The notes beneath the pieces were generated by a model. It worked only from the letters and a program-made list of their open reading frames with translations. It was not told the origin of the DNA and ran no database searches. This document shows positions 1 to 6,006 of a DNA stretch of 41,315 nucleotides, piece after piece. The stretch covers positions 1-41,315 of the forward strand of contig JAFUBE010000001.1 in the NCBI GenBank assembly GCA_017460365.1, written 5' to 3'. This stretch comes from Eggerthellaceae bacterium (GTDB taxonomy: Bacteria > Actinomycetota > Coriobacteriia > Coriobacteriales > Eggerthellaceae). Numbering within the stretch: the first letter of the stretch is position 1; each line of letters begins with the position of its first letter. A program made the translations under genes and the position numbers.

Positions 1-110
1 CGAACCTGATCCTCGATTGATTCGTCGCGCTGCTTGTCGCATGAGAAGCGGGCGTATACCGCCACGCGTACAGGTGTTTCGCTATCCGTGTGAATTCGCT
101 TGCTTGCCAT
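1..110 (-). CDS. Serine integrase, N-terminal fragment (duplicate of the 5' end of the gene at 39617-41284)
   Basis: This minus-strand stretch encodes the first 36 residues of the large serine recombinase, from the ATG at 110 downward. It includes the YARFS segment with the catalytic serine (residue 23). It is the same DNA as 41175-41284, present twice only because the circular sequence was cut inside the gene. It is not a separate gene and should be dropped when the circle is closed. Confidence 0.9.
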   Translation of the reverse strand, partial: MASKRIHTDSETPVRVAVYARFSCDKQRDESIEDQV

Positions 111-141
111 GTATAATGTAACCGCCTTTCAAATCGCTGCG
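1..141. repeat. Terminal direct repeat, left copy (circular-contig overlap)
   Basis: Bases 1-141 are identical to 41175-41315. Both copies hold the 5' end of the serine integrase gene and the first 31 bases upstream of its start codon. An exact 141-base end overlap equals a common largest k-mer of de Bruijn assemblers, so the simplest reading is a circular molecule written with its overlap kept, not a biological terminal repeat. Removing one copy gives a circle of about 41,174 bp. Confidence 0.93.
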
Positions 142-234
142 TATGCCCGCCAATCAAATAGCTGCGTGTGTGCGCTTCGGTTGCGTTCAAGGCACGCGCC
201 GGCCGTACCGCCAAAGTAAGCGGCCGGCGCATCA
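111..234. other. Intergenic region upstream of the serine integrase; candidate attP/regulatory region
   Basis: This 124-bp gap lies between the integrase start codon (110) and the stop of the gene at 235. It holds an imperfect 16-bp direct repeat (130-145 and 155-170, 14 of 16 identical, CAAATMGCTGCGTRTG) with a 25-bp period, and a perfect 10-bp inverted repeat (196-205 and 221-230). Phage attachment sites for large serine recombinases usually lie directly beside the integrase gene, so attP is expected here or at 39509-39616. No crossover core can be fixed from this sequence alone. Confidence 0.4.
196..230 (-). terminator. Perfect 10-bp hairpin downstream of the repressor operon
   Basis: GCGCCGGCCG at 196-205 pairs perfectly with CGGCCGGCGC at 221-230 across a 15-nt loop. 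It starts 5 bases beyond the stop of the minus-strand gene at 235-951, the place expected for a terminator of the repressor operon. There is no T-run on either side, so it is not a textbook intrinsic terminator. It could also protect the 3' end or be a protein-binding site near attP. Confidence 0.4.
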
Positions 235-951
235 TTAAATCTCTGACACATTCCCTTGGAAGTCACAAACAAATTCTCTGATGCTCGTATTATCTTCGTA
301 GTGTTGGAACTTGATATGGATGCCATCCTCGCAAAGTGCCGTATCCAGAGATTCATACTCATCATTAGGGGCTTTTACCTTCTTACTGATTGACTTCGAT
401 AAGGTTACGGCATAGCCTTTCACTTCTATGTTGTCACCATTGTCAACCCACCAAAAGAAGCCCTCTGTGTTTCCAGCACAGTCATGATAGTCTCCAACTG
501 TTTTTGTTCTATGTGTTCCTTCCGGCTCTATGATGTGCAGTTTCTCGTTTCCCTCATCAAAAAACAGCGCTGTTTTGTTTTCGCCAATGGTTAAATACTC
601 TGAGTAAAAGTCTTCGTTGACCTTAAACCATGCTTCGAGGCCGTCGAGGGTTCCGCGGGCTATTACGTAACGTGGATCGGAATCACCTTTTTTGTCCGTG
701 AAGTACGAGCAGACAAACGCGTATTCTCTGCCGTTAGAGCCTTCTGTGCGTTGTTCGACATAAAAAGGTTTCTCACCTTCGGTTACGTACCAAAGCGGGT
801 TTCCGGTTTGGTCGCGACACAGCATCCACTTTCCAACGAGTTCAAAACTACCCGCGTCTGGCAGATATGGGAACTGGCGCAAGTAATCTAACTTCCCTTT
901 TGCATACTTTATGGTGTCGTAACTATCTTTAATTCTGTCGAAGAACCCCAT
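235..951 (-). CDS. Hypothetical protein, 238 aa, in operon with the lysogeny repressor (possible moron)
   Basis: I do not recognise a family. The protein is soluble and acidic, rich in aromatic residues, with no signal peptide or membrane segment. It begins MGFFDRIKDSYDTIKYAKGK, an amphipathic helix, and the rest looks beta-rich. The ATG at 951 is one base from the stop of the upstream repressor gene (953-1282), so the two are almost certainly one transcript made in the lysogen. The DNA is visibly more AT-rich than most of the genome, and with its position beside the repressor and integrase this suggests a recently acquired lysogenic-conversion gene, for example superinfection exclusion or defence. 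The function is unknown. Confidence 0.85.
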   Translation of the reverse strand: MGFFDRIKDSYDTIKYAKGKLDYLRQFPYLPDAGSFELVGKWMLCRDQTGNPLWYVTEGEKPFYVEQRTEGSNGREYAFVCSYFTDKKGDSDPRYVIARGTLDGLEAWFKVNEDFYSEYLTIGENKTALFFDEGNEKLHIIEPEGTHRTKTVGDYHDCAGNTEGFFWWVDNGDNIEVKGYAVTLSKSISKKVKAPNDEYESLDTALCEDGIHIKFQHYEDNTSIREFVCDFQGNVSEI

Positions 952-952
952 G

Positions 953-1282
953 CTATCCCCTTCTCATCGCTCGGGCTACTGACATGATCGTTCGTTTCCC
1001 CTCATGGTCGGCAGAACGCAAGGCCTCAAGAAGCTCGCGTTCTTCATCGGAGAGAGGTTGCATGGACGGCTCCTCTCTTGCGCCAAAGAAGTCATCTATT
1101 GTGATGCCGAAAAATTTGCATATAGCGGGGACGTTTTCAATATCGATAGAACTCTTGCCAGTACGCCACGCTGAAACGGATTGTTTTGTTACGCCGACAG
1201 CCTCGGCGAGTTCATTCCCACTGACTCCGTGGTTTTCCATGAGATCGATGAGGGTAAGCCTGATTTCGTCCCTGGTGTTCAT
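953..1282 (-). CDS. CI-like lysogeny repressor, helix-turn-helix protein
   Basis: A 109-aa protein with an N-terminal HTH_3 (Cro/CI, XRE) domain at about residues 8-62: GVSGNELAEAVGVTKQSVSAWRTG carries the two helices, followed by IDIENVPAICKFFGITIDDFF, which is typical of this fold. The C-terminal ~40 residues are a short charged helix with no LexA/CI peptidase domain, so induction would not be by RecA-stimulated self-cleavage. It is transcribed away from the Cro-like gene at 1417, and three 19-bp repeats lie between the two starts. Position, orientation and partner make it the likely maintenance repressor. Confidence 0.85.
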   Translation of the reverse strand: MNTRDEIRLTLIDLMENHGVSGNELAEAVGVTKQSVSAWRTGKSSIDIENVPAICKFFGITIDDFFGAREEPSMQPLSDEERELLEALRSADHEGKRTIMSVARAMRRG

Positions 1283-1309
1283 GATGCTCCTATCGCCGCA
1301 TGTCGATAG

Positions 1310-1328
1310 GGTAAATCAATAACTGACA
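1310..1328. promoter_or_regulatory. Putative repressor operator O1
   Basis: GGTAAATCAATAACTGACA. On the other strand this matches the site at 1385-1403 at 16 of 19 positions. It lies 28 bp upstream of the repressor start codon, a natural place for autoregulation. The half-site core is GTCAGTT-N-TTGATT. Confidence 0.65.
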
Positions 1329-1346
1329 AAAATCAAGGAAAACGTG

Positions 1347-1375
1347 TTGACAGTCAGTTTATAATTGATTACTCT
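1347..1375 (+). promoter_or_regulatory. Putative rightward early promoter
   Basis: TTGACA at 1347-1352, a 17-bp spacer and TACTCT at 1370-1375. The -35 is perfect and the -10 matches at three of six positions. A second -10-like TATAAT at 1360-1365 is only 7 bp from this -35, so it would need another upstream element. The promoter would drive the Cro-like gene and the early region and is embedded in operators. Confidence 0.5.
1352..1370. promoter_or_regulatory. Putative repressor operator O2
   Basis: AGTCAGTTTATAATTGATT, 13 of 19 positions identical to the site at 1385-1403 in the same orientation. It is the most diverged of the three and overlaps the spacer of the predicted rightward promoter, as well as a TATAAT at 1360-1365. 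Binding here would block rightward transcription. Confidence 0.55.
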
Positions 1376-1384
1376 AACGGCAAA

Positions 1385-1403
1385 GGTCAGTTGTTGATTG
1401 ACC
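1385..1403. promoter_or_regulatory. Putative repressor operator O3
   Basis: GGTCAGTTGTTGATTGACC, an imperfect palindrome with GGTCA/TGACC arms. It sits between the predicted rightward promoter and the Shine-Dalgarno of the Cro-like gene. Centres of the three sites are 42 and 33 bp apart. Confidence 0.65.
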
Positions 1404-1416
1404 GAAAGGAGTAACA

Positions 1417-1623
1417 ATGGTTGCATTGCGAATCGCGAAATACGTTGAGGAAAAAGGAATCAAGCAGAAAGCGATAGCTGCGGCAATCGGCATTTCTCCG
1501 CAGGCTATGAGCGAAACCCTTGCGGGGAGGCGGACGCTTTCAGCAGATGAGTATCGGGATATTTGCATCTTCCTGGAGGTTCCGTACAGCAAGTTCCTCG
1601 AAGACCTGGACGCGGTTGCATAA
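1417..1623 (+). CDS. Cro-like helix-turn-helix regulator
   Basis: A 68-aa protein consisting almost entirely of an HTH_3 domain: KGIKQKAIAAAIGISPQAMS forms the helix-turn-helix at about residues 13-32, followed by a third helix and the LSADEYRDICIFLEVPYSKF segment. AAAGGAG at 1405-1411 gives a good ribosome site. It is the first gene of the rightward transcript, divergent from the CI-like repressor, as cro is in lambdoid phages. It probably binds the same operators and favours lytic growth. It could instead be an activator or excisionase-type regulator. Confidence 0.8.
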   Translation: MVALRIAKYVEEKGIKQKAIAAAIGISPQAMSETLAGRRTLSADEYRDICIFLEVPYSKFLEDLDAVA

Positions 1624-1629
1624 CCGCCA

Positions 1630-1650
1630 GATCGGCGCACCGCGCCGATC
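1630..1650 (+). other. Perfect 9-bp stem-loop after the Cro-like gene
   Basis: GATCGGCGC (1630-1638), loop ACC and GCGCCGATC (1642-1650), starting 7 bases after the stop of the Cro-like gene. No T-run follows. The leader to the next gene continues for about 155 bases and holds a second weaker hairpin near 1713-1730. The segment may be a transcript stabiliser, a factor-dependent pause or an antitermination target. No gene is seen between 1624 and 1805. Confidence 0.45.
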
Positions 1651-1805
1651 GGAATGGGCGCACGGGTTCGGGTTCACCTCCCCTTTCACCCGATGGCGCT
1701 CTCTGGCGTGGGGATGCCTGTAGGGGCATCGAGCGGCCTCCCCCGAAGTGCAAGGGCGACGGGCTGCGCCTATCCCGATCGGCACGAAGACGAAAGGAAC
1801 TGGGA

Positions 1806-2030
1806 ATGAAACTCGATGTGATTTGGCTTGCGGTGTGCGTCGTCATTGCAATCGCAAATGTTTTCGCGGCGGTTGCGAACTATTGGAACGCCAAGCGCAC
1901 CCGCACCATGCGGTCGATTGAGCGCGAGCTCCGCGATTTGAGGTCCGAGGTGGATGCGTTGAAGCCTGGTTCAGCCGGCGACCGTCATTACAAGTGTGGC
2001 TATCGCAACGACGAGAGTGAGGATCATTAA
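1806..2030 (+). CDS. Small membrane protein, 74 aa
   Basis: An N-terminal hydrophobic segment (about residues 5-26, VIWLAVCVVIAIANVFAAVA) is followed by a basic, probably cytoplasmic tail with an amphipathic helix (RSIERELRDLRSEVDAL). GAAAGGAAC lies 7 bases before the ATG. The family is not recognised. Its 3' end overlaps, tail to tail, the opposite-strand membrane gene at 1971-2249 by 60 bp. Small early membrane proteins of temperate phages often act in superinfection exclusion, but nothing specific shows that here. Confidence 0.7.
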   Translation: MKLDVIWLAVCVVIAIANVFAAVANYWNAKRTRTMRSIERELRDLRSEVDALKPGSAGDRHYKCGYRNDESEDH

Positions 2031-2249
2031 GATGAGCATGGCTATCTCGACACGTGCCGACCTCTCTCTGGCTTCCCTCATGTCTTCGGTGACCTTGCGG
2101 GTGTCTTCCAGGACCGCGAGAAGCTCTTCGTTGCTCACCGAAATCGACTCGAGCGACGATGCCGCGCCATACCTCAAGTTGTCTTGGAGCGCAGCGTATT
2201 CATGCAAGCCTTCAAGTTTCTCGGCAAGGGTGCTCTCGTCGGGCTTCAT
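1971..2249 (-). CDS. Small coiled-coil membrane protein on the opposite strand, 92 aa
   Basis: Read from the ATG at 2249, which is preceded by GAGGT at a good distance. Residues 1-65 are a charged, helical, probably coiled-coil region (LAEKLEGLHEYAALQDNL and EELLAVLEDTRKVTEDM), and residues 67-92 are a clean membrane helix (IAMLILMILTLVVAIATLVM). The clear protein-like pattern and ribosome site argue for a real gene although it runs against all its neighbours. It would be a tail-anchored protein with its N-terminus in the cytoplasm. An upstream extension of the same frame to 2423 looks spurious. No promoter was identified. Confidence 0.6.
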   Translation of the reverse strand: MKPDESTLAEKLEGLHEYAALQDNLRYGAASSLESISVSNEELLAVLEDTRKVTEDMREARERSARVEIAMLILMILTLVVAIATLVMTVAG

Positions 2250-2394
2250 CGGTCTACCTCGATTCCTCGGCCTACGAGATTCTACCACCGGCAACCTGAT
2301 CGCCAAACCGTCGAGTGCGCGCGCGGAAAAGCGGCACCGTCCCGAGCAAGACGCAAAAAGGCTCGCCGAAAACAACGAACCGGAGGGACGGCAA

Positions 2395-2694
2395 ATGAAC
2401 CAGGCAACGACCAAACCCACCAAGCGCCCGCCCGCACGTCAGCCGCGGATCAAGCGCGCTACTCCCTCTCTCGGCGCGCCATCCGCAAATCAAGTGGGTC
2501 GCGTGCGGGCGTGGCTTTACCGCAACGCCGGCGTTCTCTGCCTCGCCGTGGGGTGGCTGTTCGCCTTCGGAATCGTGTTCATCCCGAAGACCCAGGCGAC
2601 CGCAACCGCGATCGTGGAACTCGGCCTTTGCGCCGCATCGTTCCTCGGCTTCGCCGTCGGCTGGATCGTGCGCAACGAAAGGGACAAGCGATGA
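2395..2694 (+). CDS. Membrane protein with two transmembrane helices, 99 aa
   Basis: A basic N-terminal region rich in Thr, Pro and Arg (about residues 1-42) is followed by two hydrophobic helices (about 48-66, AGVLCLAVGWLFAFGIVFI, and 73-91, VELGLCAASFLGFAVGWIV) and a short charged end. CGGAGGG lies 7 bases before the ATG. The stop overlaps the next start (ATGA), so translation is probably coupled. The family is not recognised. The 145 bp between 2250 and 2394 show no gene. Confidence 0.7.
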   Translation: MNQATTKPTKRPPARQPRIKRATPSLGAPSANQVGRVRAWLYRNAGVLCLAVGWLFAFGIVFIPKTQATATAIVELGLCAASFLGFAVGWIVRNERDKR

Positions 2695-2867
2695 ACGAGA
2701 AGCCGGTTGCCTTTGAAGACATTCTCTACTCGAACATGGAGCAATGGATACGCGAATGGAAGGAATCGCAGGATGCAGGAAAGCAGGATCGACAAGCCGA
2801 CAAAATCGCCGCGAATCCCGAAGCGCCGAGCGTTCATGATGGGAAACGGCGCACCTGTGCAGCCTAA
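2691..2867 (+). CDS. Hypothetical protein, 58 aa
   Basis: A short hydrophilic protein (MNEKPVAFEDILYSNMEQWI at the start) starting in an ATGA overlap with the preceding membrane protein gene, with AAAGGGA upstream. No domain, signal or membrane segment is seen. The basic, low-complexity C-terminal half overlaps the next gene in another frame. The function is unknown. Confidence 0.5.
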   Translation: MNEKPVAFEDILYSNMEQWIREWKESQDAGKQDRQADKIAANPEAPSVHDGKRRTCAA

Positions 2868-3102
2868 GCGCTCGCGGGCCTTCTGCGACGCCCTCGTTGA
2901 AAGGTGCCTCGACGGCAAGGTTCACGGCCACTACGACTTCGCTCTCGGCTTCGCGGCATGCTTCGACGCGGTGGCGCGCGGAACGATCGACCTGGAAGAG
3001 CATCCGGTGAACGTCGCCCTGCAGGCATGGTCTGACATCAACAACGTAACGACCGCGCCGAACAAGGTGACCGACATCATGCGGATCGGGGGCGGGGAAT
3101 GA
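2773..3102 (+). CDS. Hypothetical protein, about 109 aa
   Basis: The well-formed part runs from about residue 30 (SRAFCDALVERCLDGKVHGH and on to LNEE-type helices), a compact helical protein ending MRIGGGE. The start is uncertain. The ATG at 2773 has AAGGA eight bases upstream but overlaps the previous gene by 95 bp; the ATG at 2836 overlaps it less but has a poor ribosome site. The stop overlaps the methyltransferase start (ATGA at 3099). The family is not recognised. Confidence 0.6.
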   Translation: MQESRIDKPTKSPRIPKRRAFMMGNGAPVQPKRSRAFCDALVERCLDGKVHGHYDFALGFAACFDAVARGTIDLEEHPVNVALQAWSDINNVTTAPNKVTDIMRIGGGE

Positions 3103-3976
3103 GCTACGGCCTGCCTTACCAGGGAAGCAAGTCGGCGATCGCTGATTGGGTTATAGGCGTGCTGCCCGCGTCGCATACGCTCGTTGACCTTTTCGCGGGC
3201 GGCTGCGCGGTGACCCACGCGGCGCTCGCTTCGGGCAAGTTCGATCACGTCATGGCGAACGACCTCACGGCTGCGCCGCGCGTGTTCCTCGCCGCCACCG
3301 AGGGCGATTTCGAGGGGTATGCGACCGTTCCCAATCGGGGCGAGTTCTTCGATTCCGATGACATCGTGATGCGGCTGCTCTACAGCTTCGGGAACGACAA
3401 GAGCACATACCTATGGTCTGCGGAAACCGAGGAGTTGAAGATCGCGGCGTCGCGCATGCTCTCGGCTCCGTCCATGCACGAGCGGCGCATGTACTTCAAG
3501 GAGTTCTGCGACCGGTTGGCTCGGGGGGGGGGTCTCTCAATAGCATGGAGCACATCGAAGGCATTCAAAGGCTCGAACGGCTGCAGGGCTTGGAGCGCCT
3601 TGCGAGGATGCAGGGGCTTGACGGCATGAAGGGCATCGAGCGATTGGAGATATTCCAGGCCGATTACCGCCTCGTGCAGGTGCCGAAGGGCGCTACCGTG
3701 TACGCCGACCCGCCTTACAGATCGACCGCGAACAGCAAGCGATACACGGGCGATGACGAGCCGTTCGACTTCGACGCCTTCGACGCATGGCTCGCGTCGG
3801 TCGATTTCCCCGTGTTCGTGTCGGAGTACGACGCGCCGGCGGGATGCGTCGAGTACGCCGCGAAAACGCGTCCGTCATCGATGGCGGCGACCACGAACGT
3901 AAAGCGGATCGAGCGCATCTTCATACAGGAGCGCTTCGCCGCCGAGGCGGCCGGCATGAAGGAGACGCTGTTTTGA
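3099..3976 (+). pseudogene. DNA adenine methyltransferase (D12/Dam class), split by a frame change at a G10 tract
   Basis: The first frame (3099-3629) has the YQGSK entry motif (residues 7-11) and the S-adenosylmethionine loop VDLFAGG (29-35). The second, ending at 3976, has the catalytic DPPY motif (YADPPYRSTA, about residue 204 of the joined product). They meet at ten consecutive G (3523-3532). One G more, two fewer, or a -1 ribosomal slip joins them into a ~292-aa protein of normal Dam size. With ten G read straight, the protein stops at 3629 without DPPY and should be inactive. After the tract comes a Leu/Arg/Gly-rich repeat (RLERLQGLERLARMQGL) in the target-recognition region. No partner restriction enzyme is nearby. 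A sequencing error, a phase-variable tract or programmed frameshifting all fit. Confidence 0.85.
3523..3532 (+). repeat. Homopolymer tract G10 inside the methyltransferase gene
   Basis: Ten G in a row, the longest mononucleotide run noticed in the window. It sits exactly where the two halves of the methyltransferase change frame. Zero-frame reading is CGG GGG GGG GGT, which offers slippery GGG codons and is also a hotspot for slipped-strand length change. Confidence 0.95.
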
Positions 3977-5184
3977 TCCCCGTATCGGCAAAACATATCA
4001 GCGGTGACACATGGGAAGTCTCGCTTCCAAGGGTCAAGAGCGCGGTCAAGCACAAGGACAGCATCAGGCCGCGCCGGCGGATTCATGCGGCAGACCGAGC
4101 CGACGCGATCAGGCAGGGCGAGGAGCTTTTCGAGCGCGAGTACGCCATGTACAAGATGGGCGTGACCATGAACCTCGCAGACCTCGCCGTTTACTTCATC
4201 GACCATGCCGAGGCCGACGGCACCTACACGCCAGAGACGGCGCGGGACTACCGGGGCATCGTTCTCCGCTACGTCGAGCCGAACTTCGCGAAGGACGCCG
4301 ACCAGGTGACGGCAATCGACATCGAACGGCTCTACGCGCACCTGCTGACCGACGGCGGCCGCAACGGCGACGGCATCAACCCGAACACCGTCCACAAGCT
4401 GAACACGGTTCTGCGTGCGACGTACGCGTTCATCACGCGCGAGAACCCGGCCATATCGAACCCGATGCCATCGGTCGAACTTCCGGCGCGGGTTCACCCC
4501 GACAAGCGGGCGCTCACCGACCGCGAGTTCGTCAAGGTGCTCGAAGGTCTTGAATCGGCGCTCGGCGAGGAACCGAGCGACGCCGCCGGAATCAAGCGCC
4601 GAAACATGCTGTTCGGCGCGTACCTAGGCATCCACATGGGCGCTCGTGTCGGCGAGGTGTGCGCGATCACGCGGGGCGGCATCCGCGCCATCGAGCACGC
4701 TGCGCGCCTCGACCACTCAATGAGCGAGAAGGGCGGGCTGCACCGCAAGAAGCCGAAGACGAGATCATCGCGGCGCACGGTCGCCATCGACTCCGCGCCA
4801 TGGGAAATGCTCCGCAAGCACTACGAATGGCAGGCGAGCTACCTCACGGACAAGCAGCGCGACAGCGACGGCACGCCCGTGTGCTGCAAGGCGGACGGCG
4901 GCTTCATAGCGCCGAGCGACATGAGCGCGGCCTTCAAGGGCTTCTGCGCGTCGGTCGGCGTCGAGCTTGCCGACGGCGAATCGTTCCACGTCTTGCGCCA
5001 CACGCACGCGACGCAGCTCCTGTCGAACAAGGCAAACCCGAAGGAAGTGCAACAGCGCCTCGGGCATTCGCGCATCGAAACGACGTTCGAGTACAGCCAC
5101 GTCATGCCGGGAGAGGACGCCGCCACGGCGACCGAGTACGGCGCGATCGTGGAGCGGGCGCGGAAGGCGGGCGGTTTCCGATGA
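3973..5184 (+). CDS. Tyrosine recombinase / phage integrase family protein
   Basis: A 403-aa protein with a SAM-like core-binding domain (about residues 66-165) and a catalytic domain (about 180-395). All catalytic residues are visible: Arg225 in GARVGEV, a Lys near 260 in HRKKPKT, His339-x-x-Arg342 in HVLRHTH, His365 in LGHS and the nucleophile Tyr374 in TFEYSH. The start is TTG at 3973, overlapping the methyltransferase stop (TTGA), with AAGGAG 9 bases upstream. It is therefore intact and translated with the early genes. The phage also has a serine integrase, so this enzyme may serve another job such as dimer resolution, inversion or a second attachment site, or be a former integrase. Confidence 0.92.
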   Translation: MIPVSAKHISGDTWEVSLPRVKSAVKHKDSIRPRRRIHAADRADAIRQGEELFEREYAMYKMGVTMNLADLAVYFIDHAEADGTYTPETARDYRGIVLRYVEPNFAKDADQVTAIDIERLYAHLLTDGGRNGDGINPNTVHKLNTVLRATYAFITRENPAISNPMPSVELPARVHPDKRALTDREFVKVLEGLESALGEEPSDAAGIKRRNMLFGAYLGIHMGARVGEVCAITRGGIRAIEHAARLDHSMSEKGGLHRKKPKTRSSRRTVAIDSAPWEMLRKHYEWQASYLTDKQRDSDGTPVCCKADGGFIAPSDMSAAFKGFCASVGVELADGESFHVLRHTHATQLLSNKANPKEVQQRLGHSRIETTFEYSHVMPGEDAATATEYGAIVERARKAGGFR

Positions 5185-5414
5185 CGATGACAACCAGGTT
5201 CTCCGACCCGGAGCTCGCCAAATCAGCCGAGGCGACGTACCAGGCGCTCCAGCGCAAGTGGGCGAATGAGAAGCCCGTGGAGCCGCCCGTGTACCACCGT
5301 TACGTGATAACGCTCGAATGCACCGAGGAAGATTTCGAGCGGATCGCGCTGTACATGCGGGGCTTCGTCATGCGGCACCGCAGCTACCACGAGGAAACGA
5401 TCGGCGGCGGCTGA
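5181..5414 (+). CDS. Hypothetical protein, 77 aa
   Basis: A hydrophilic alpha/beta protein starting in an ATGA overlap with the tyrosine recombinase stop. The C-terminal half (YHRYVITLECTEEDFERIAL and MRGFVMRHRSYHEE) looks like a small beta-alpha fold. The next gene begins on the last base of its stop codon. The family is not recognised. It is part of a tightly packed early operon. Confidence 0.65.
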   Translation: MTMTTRFSDPELAKSAEATYQALQRKWANEKPVEPPVYHRYVITLECTEEDFERIALYMRGFVMRHRSYHEETIGGG

Positions 5415-5611
5415 TGGAGAAGCCGGATTACACGAAGCCGATTCCATGGGTGATCGTCATCGACGCGATGACGCACGACCAGGCAATCGAGATCGGCAAG
5501 CTGCTCGGGAGCCACGGCGTAACCGGGCGATTCATGGCAGGCGATTACGCGCAGAACATGGCGCGTTACGCGAAATGGCTGACAGAACAGGAAGGAAAGG
5601 AGGTGAGTTAA
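5414..5611 (+). CDS. Hypothetical protein, 65 aa
   Basis: A small protein with IPWVIVIDAMTHDQAIEIGK, a likely strand-helix unit, then a second helix (NMARYAKWLTEQEGKE). It shares one base with the stop codon of the preceding gene and one with the start of the following one (TAATG). Its similarity in type and size to the neighbour at 5181-5414 (a strand followed by a helix with a D-E/Q-A pattern) may mean the two are distant paralogues. The function is unknown. Confidence 0.65.
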   Translation: MEKPDYTKPIPWVIVIDAMTHDQAIEIGKLLGSHGVTGRFMAGDYAQNMARYAKWLTEQEGKEVS

Positions 5612-6006
5612 TGGCAACCAAACCATACATCAAGCTCGACACCGACTGGTACGACGATCCGAAGGTGCTCGACTTCCAAGACCGCTACGGGAAGGCCGCG
5701 CTCGTTGACCTGATTAAGCTGTTCTGCGTGCTGGGCGAGTTCTACGGCACGATCGACCTGAAAGACAATGCGCAAAAACTCAGGTTGCAGCAGGTGCTAG
5801 GCAAGAAGGGAAAGCCGCTACTCGCATTTCTCGACAAGGTTTCAGCTTGCGCGCTCATCAACGAAGAAGCCTATCGCGGCATTCAGCGTATCGGCTCAGA
5901 CCGATCGCTTAAAGACGGAGAGGCGCGGAGGAAACGCAAAGAGTACGCGTTGGTGGCCTCGCAAGCAGCGGCCGACAAGCGGAACGAGGACAAGGCGGCA
6001 CCGTAA
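5611..6006 (+). CDS. DUF4373 (Lin1244/Lin1753-like) replication protein, N-terminal domain only
   Basis: MATKPYIKLDTDWYDDPKVL with the following AALVDLIKLFCVLGEFYGTIDL is the winged-helix-like N-terminal domain found in phage replication initiators of the Lin1244/Lin1753 group. AAGGAGGTGAG precedes the ATG. Family members are usually about twice as long. Here the frame ends at 131 aa, but the -1 frame continues past the stop into Val-Thr repeats (VTDSITDTVTVTVTAPQ, from 6003), a tail I recall as common in this family. Either the gene has a frameshift near its 3' end or a shortened form is used. It probably recruits replication factors to an origin close by. Confidence 0.7.
   Translation: MATKPYIKLDTDWYDDPKVLDFQDRYGKAALVDLIKLFCVLGEFYGTIDLKDNAQKLRLQQVLGKKGKPLLAFLDKVSACALINEEAYRGIQRIGSDRSLKDGEARRKRKEYALVASQAAADKRNEDKAAP

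Noticed and set aside
112-117. TATAAT on the plus strand just inside the integrase upstream region
   Set aside because: No suitable -35 at 17 bp and it would point against the 235-951 gene. Probably chance.
129-365. 78-codon minus-strand ORF across the circular junction
   Set aside because: It overlaps the 3' end of the 235-951 gene in another frame and the integrase upstream region; no ribosome site or protein-like pattern.
1360-1365. TATAAT as the -10 of the rightward promoter with TTGACA at 1347
   Set aside because: The spacer would be only 7 bp. The TTGACA fits better with TACTCT at 1370-1375.
2184-2690. Upstream extension of the ORF ending at 2867
   Set aside because: The upstream part is a shadow of the minus-strand gene at 1971-2249 and of the 2395-2694 gene; only the 58-aa part from ATG 2691 has a good start.
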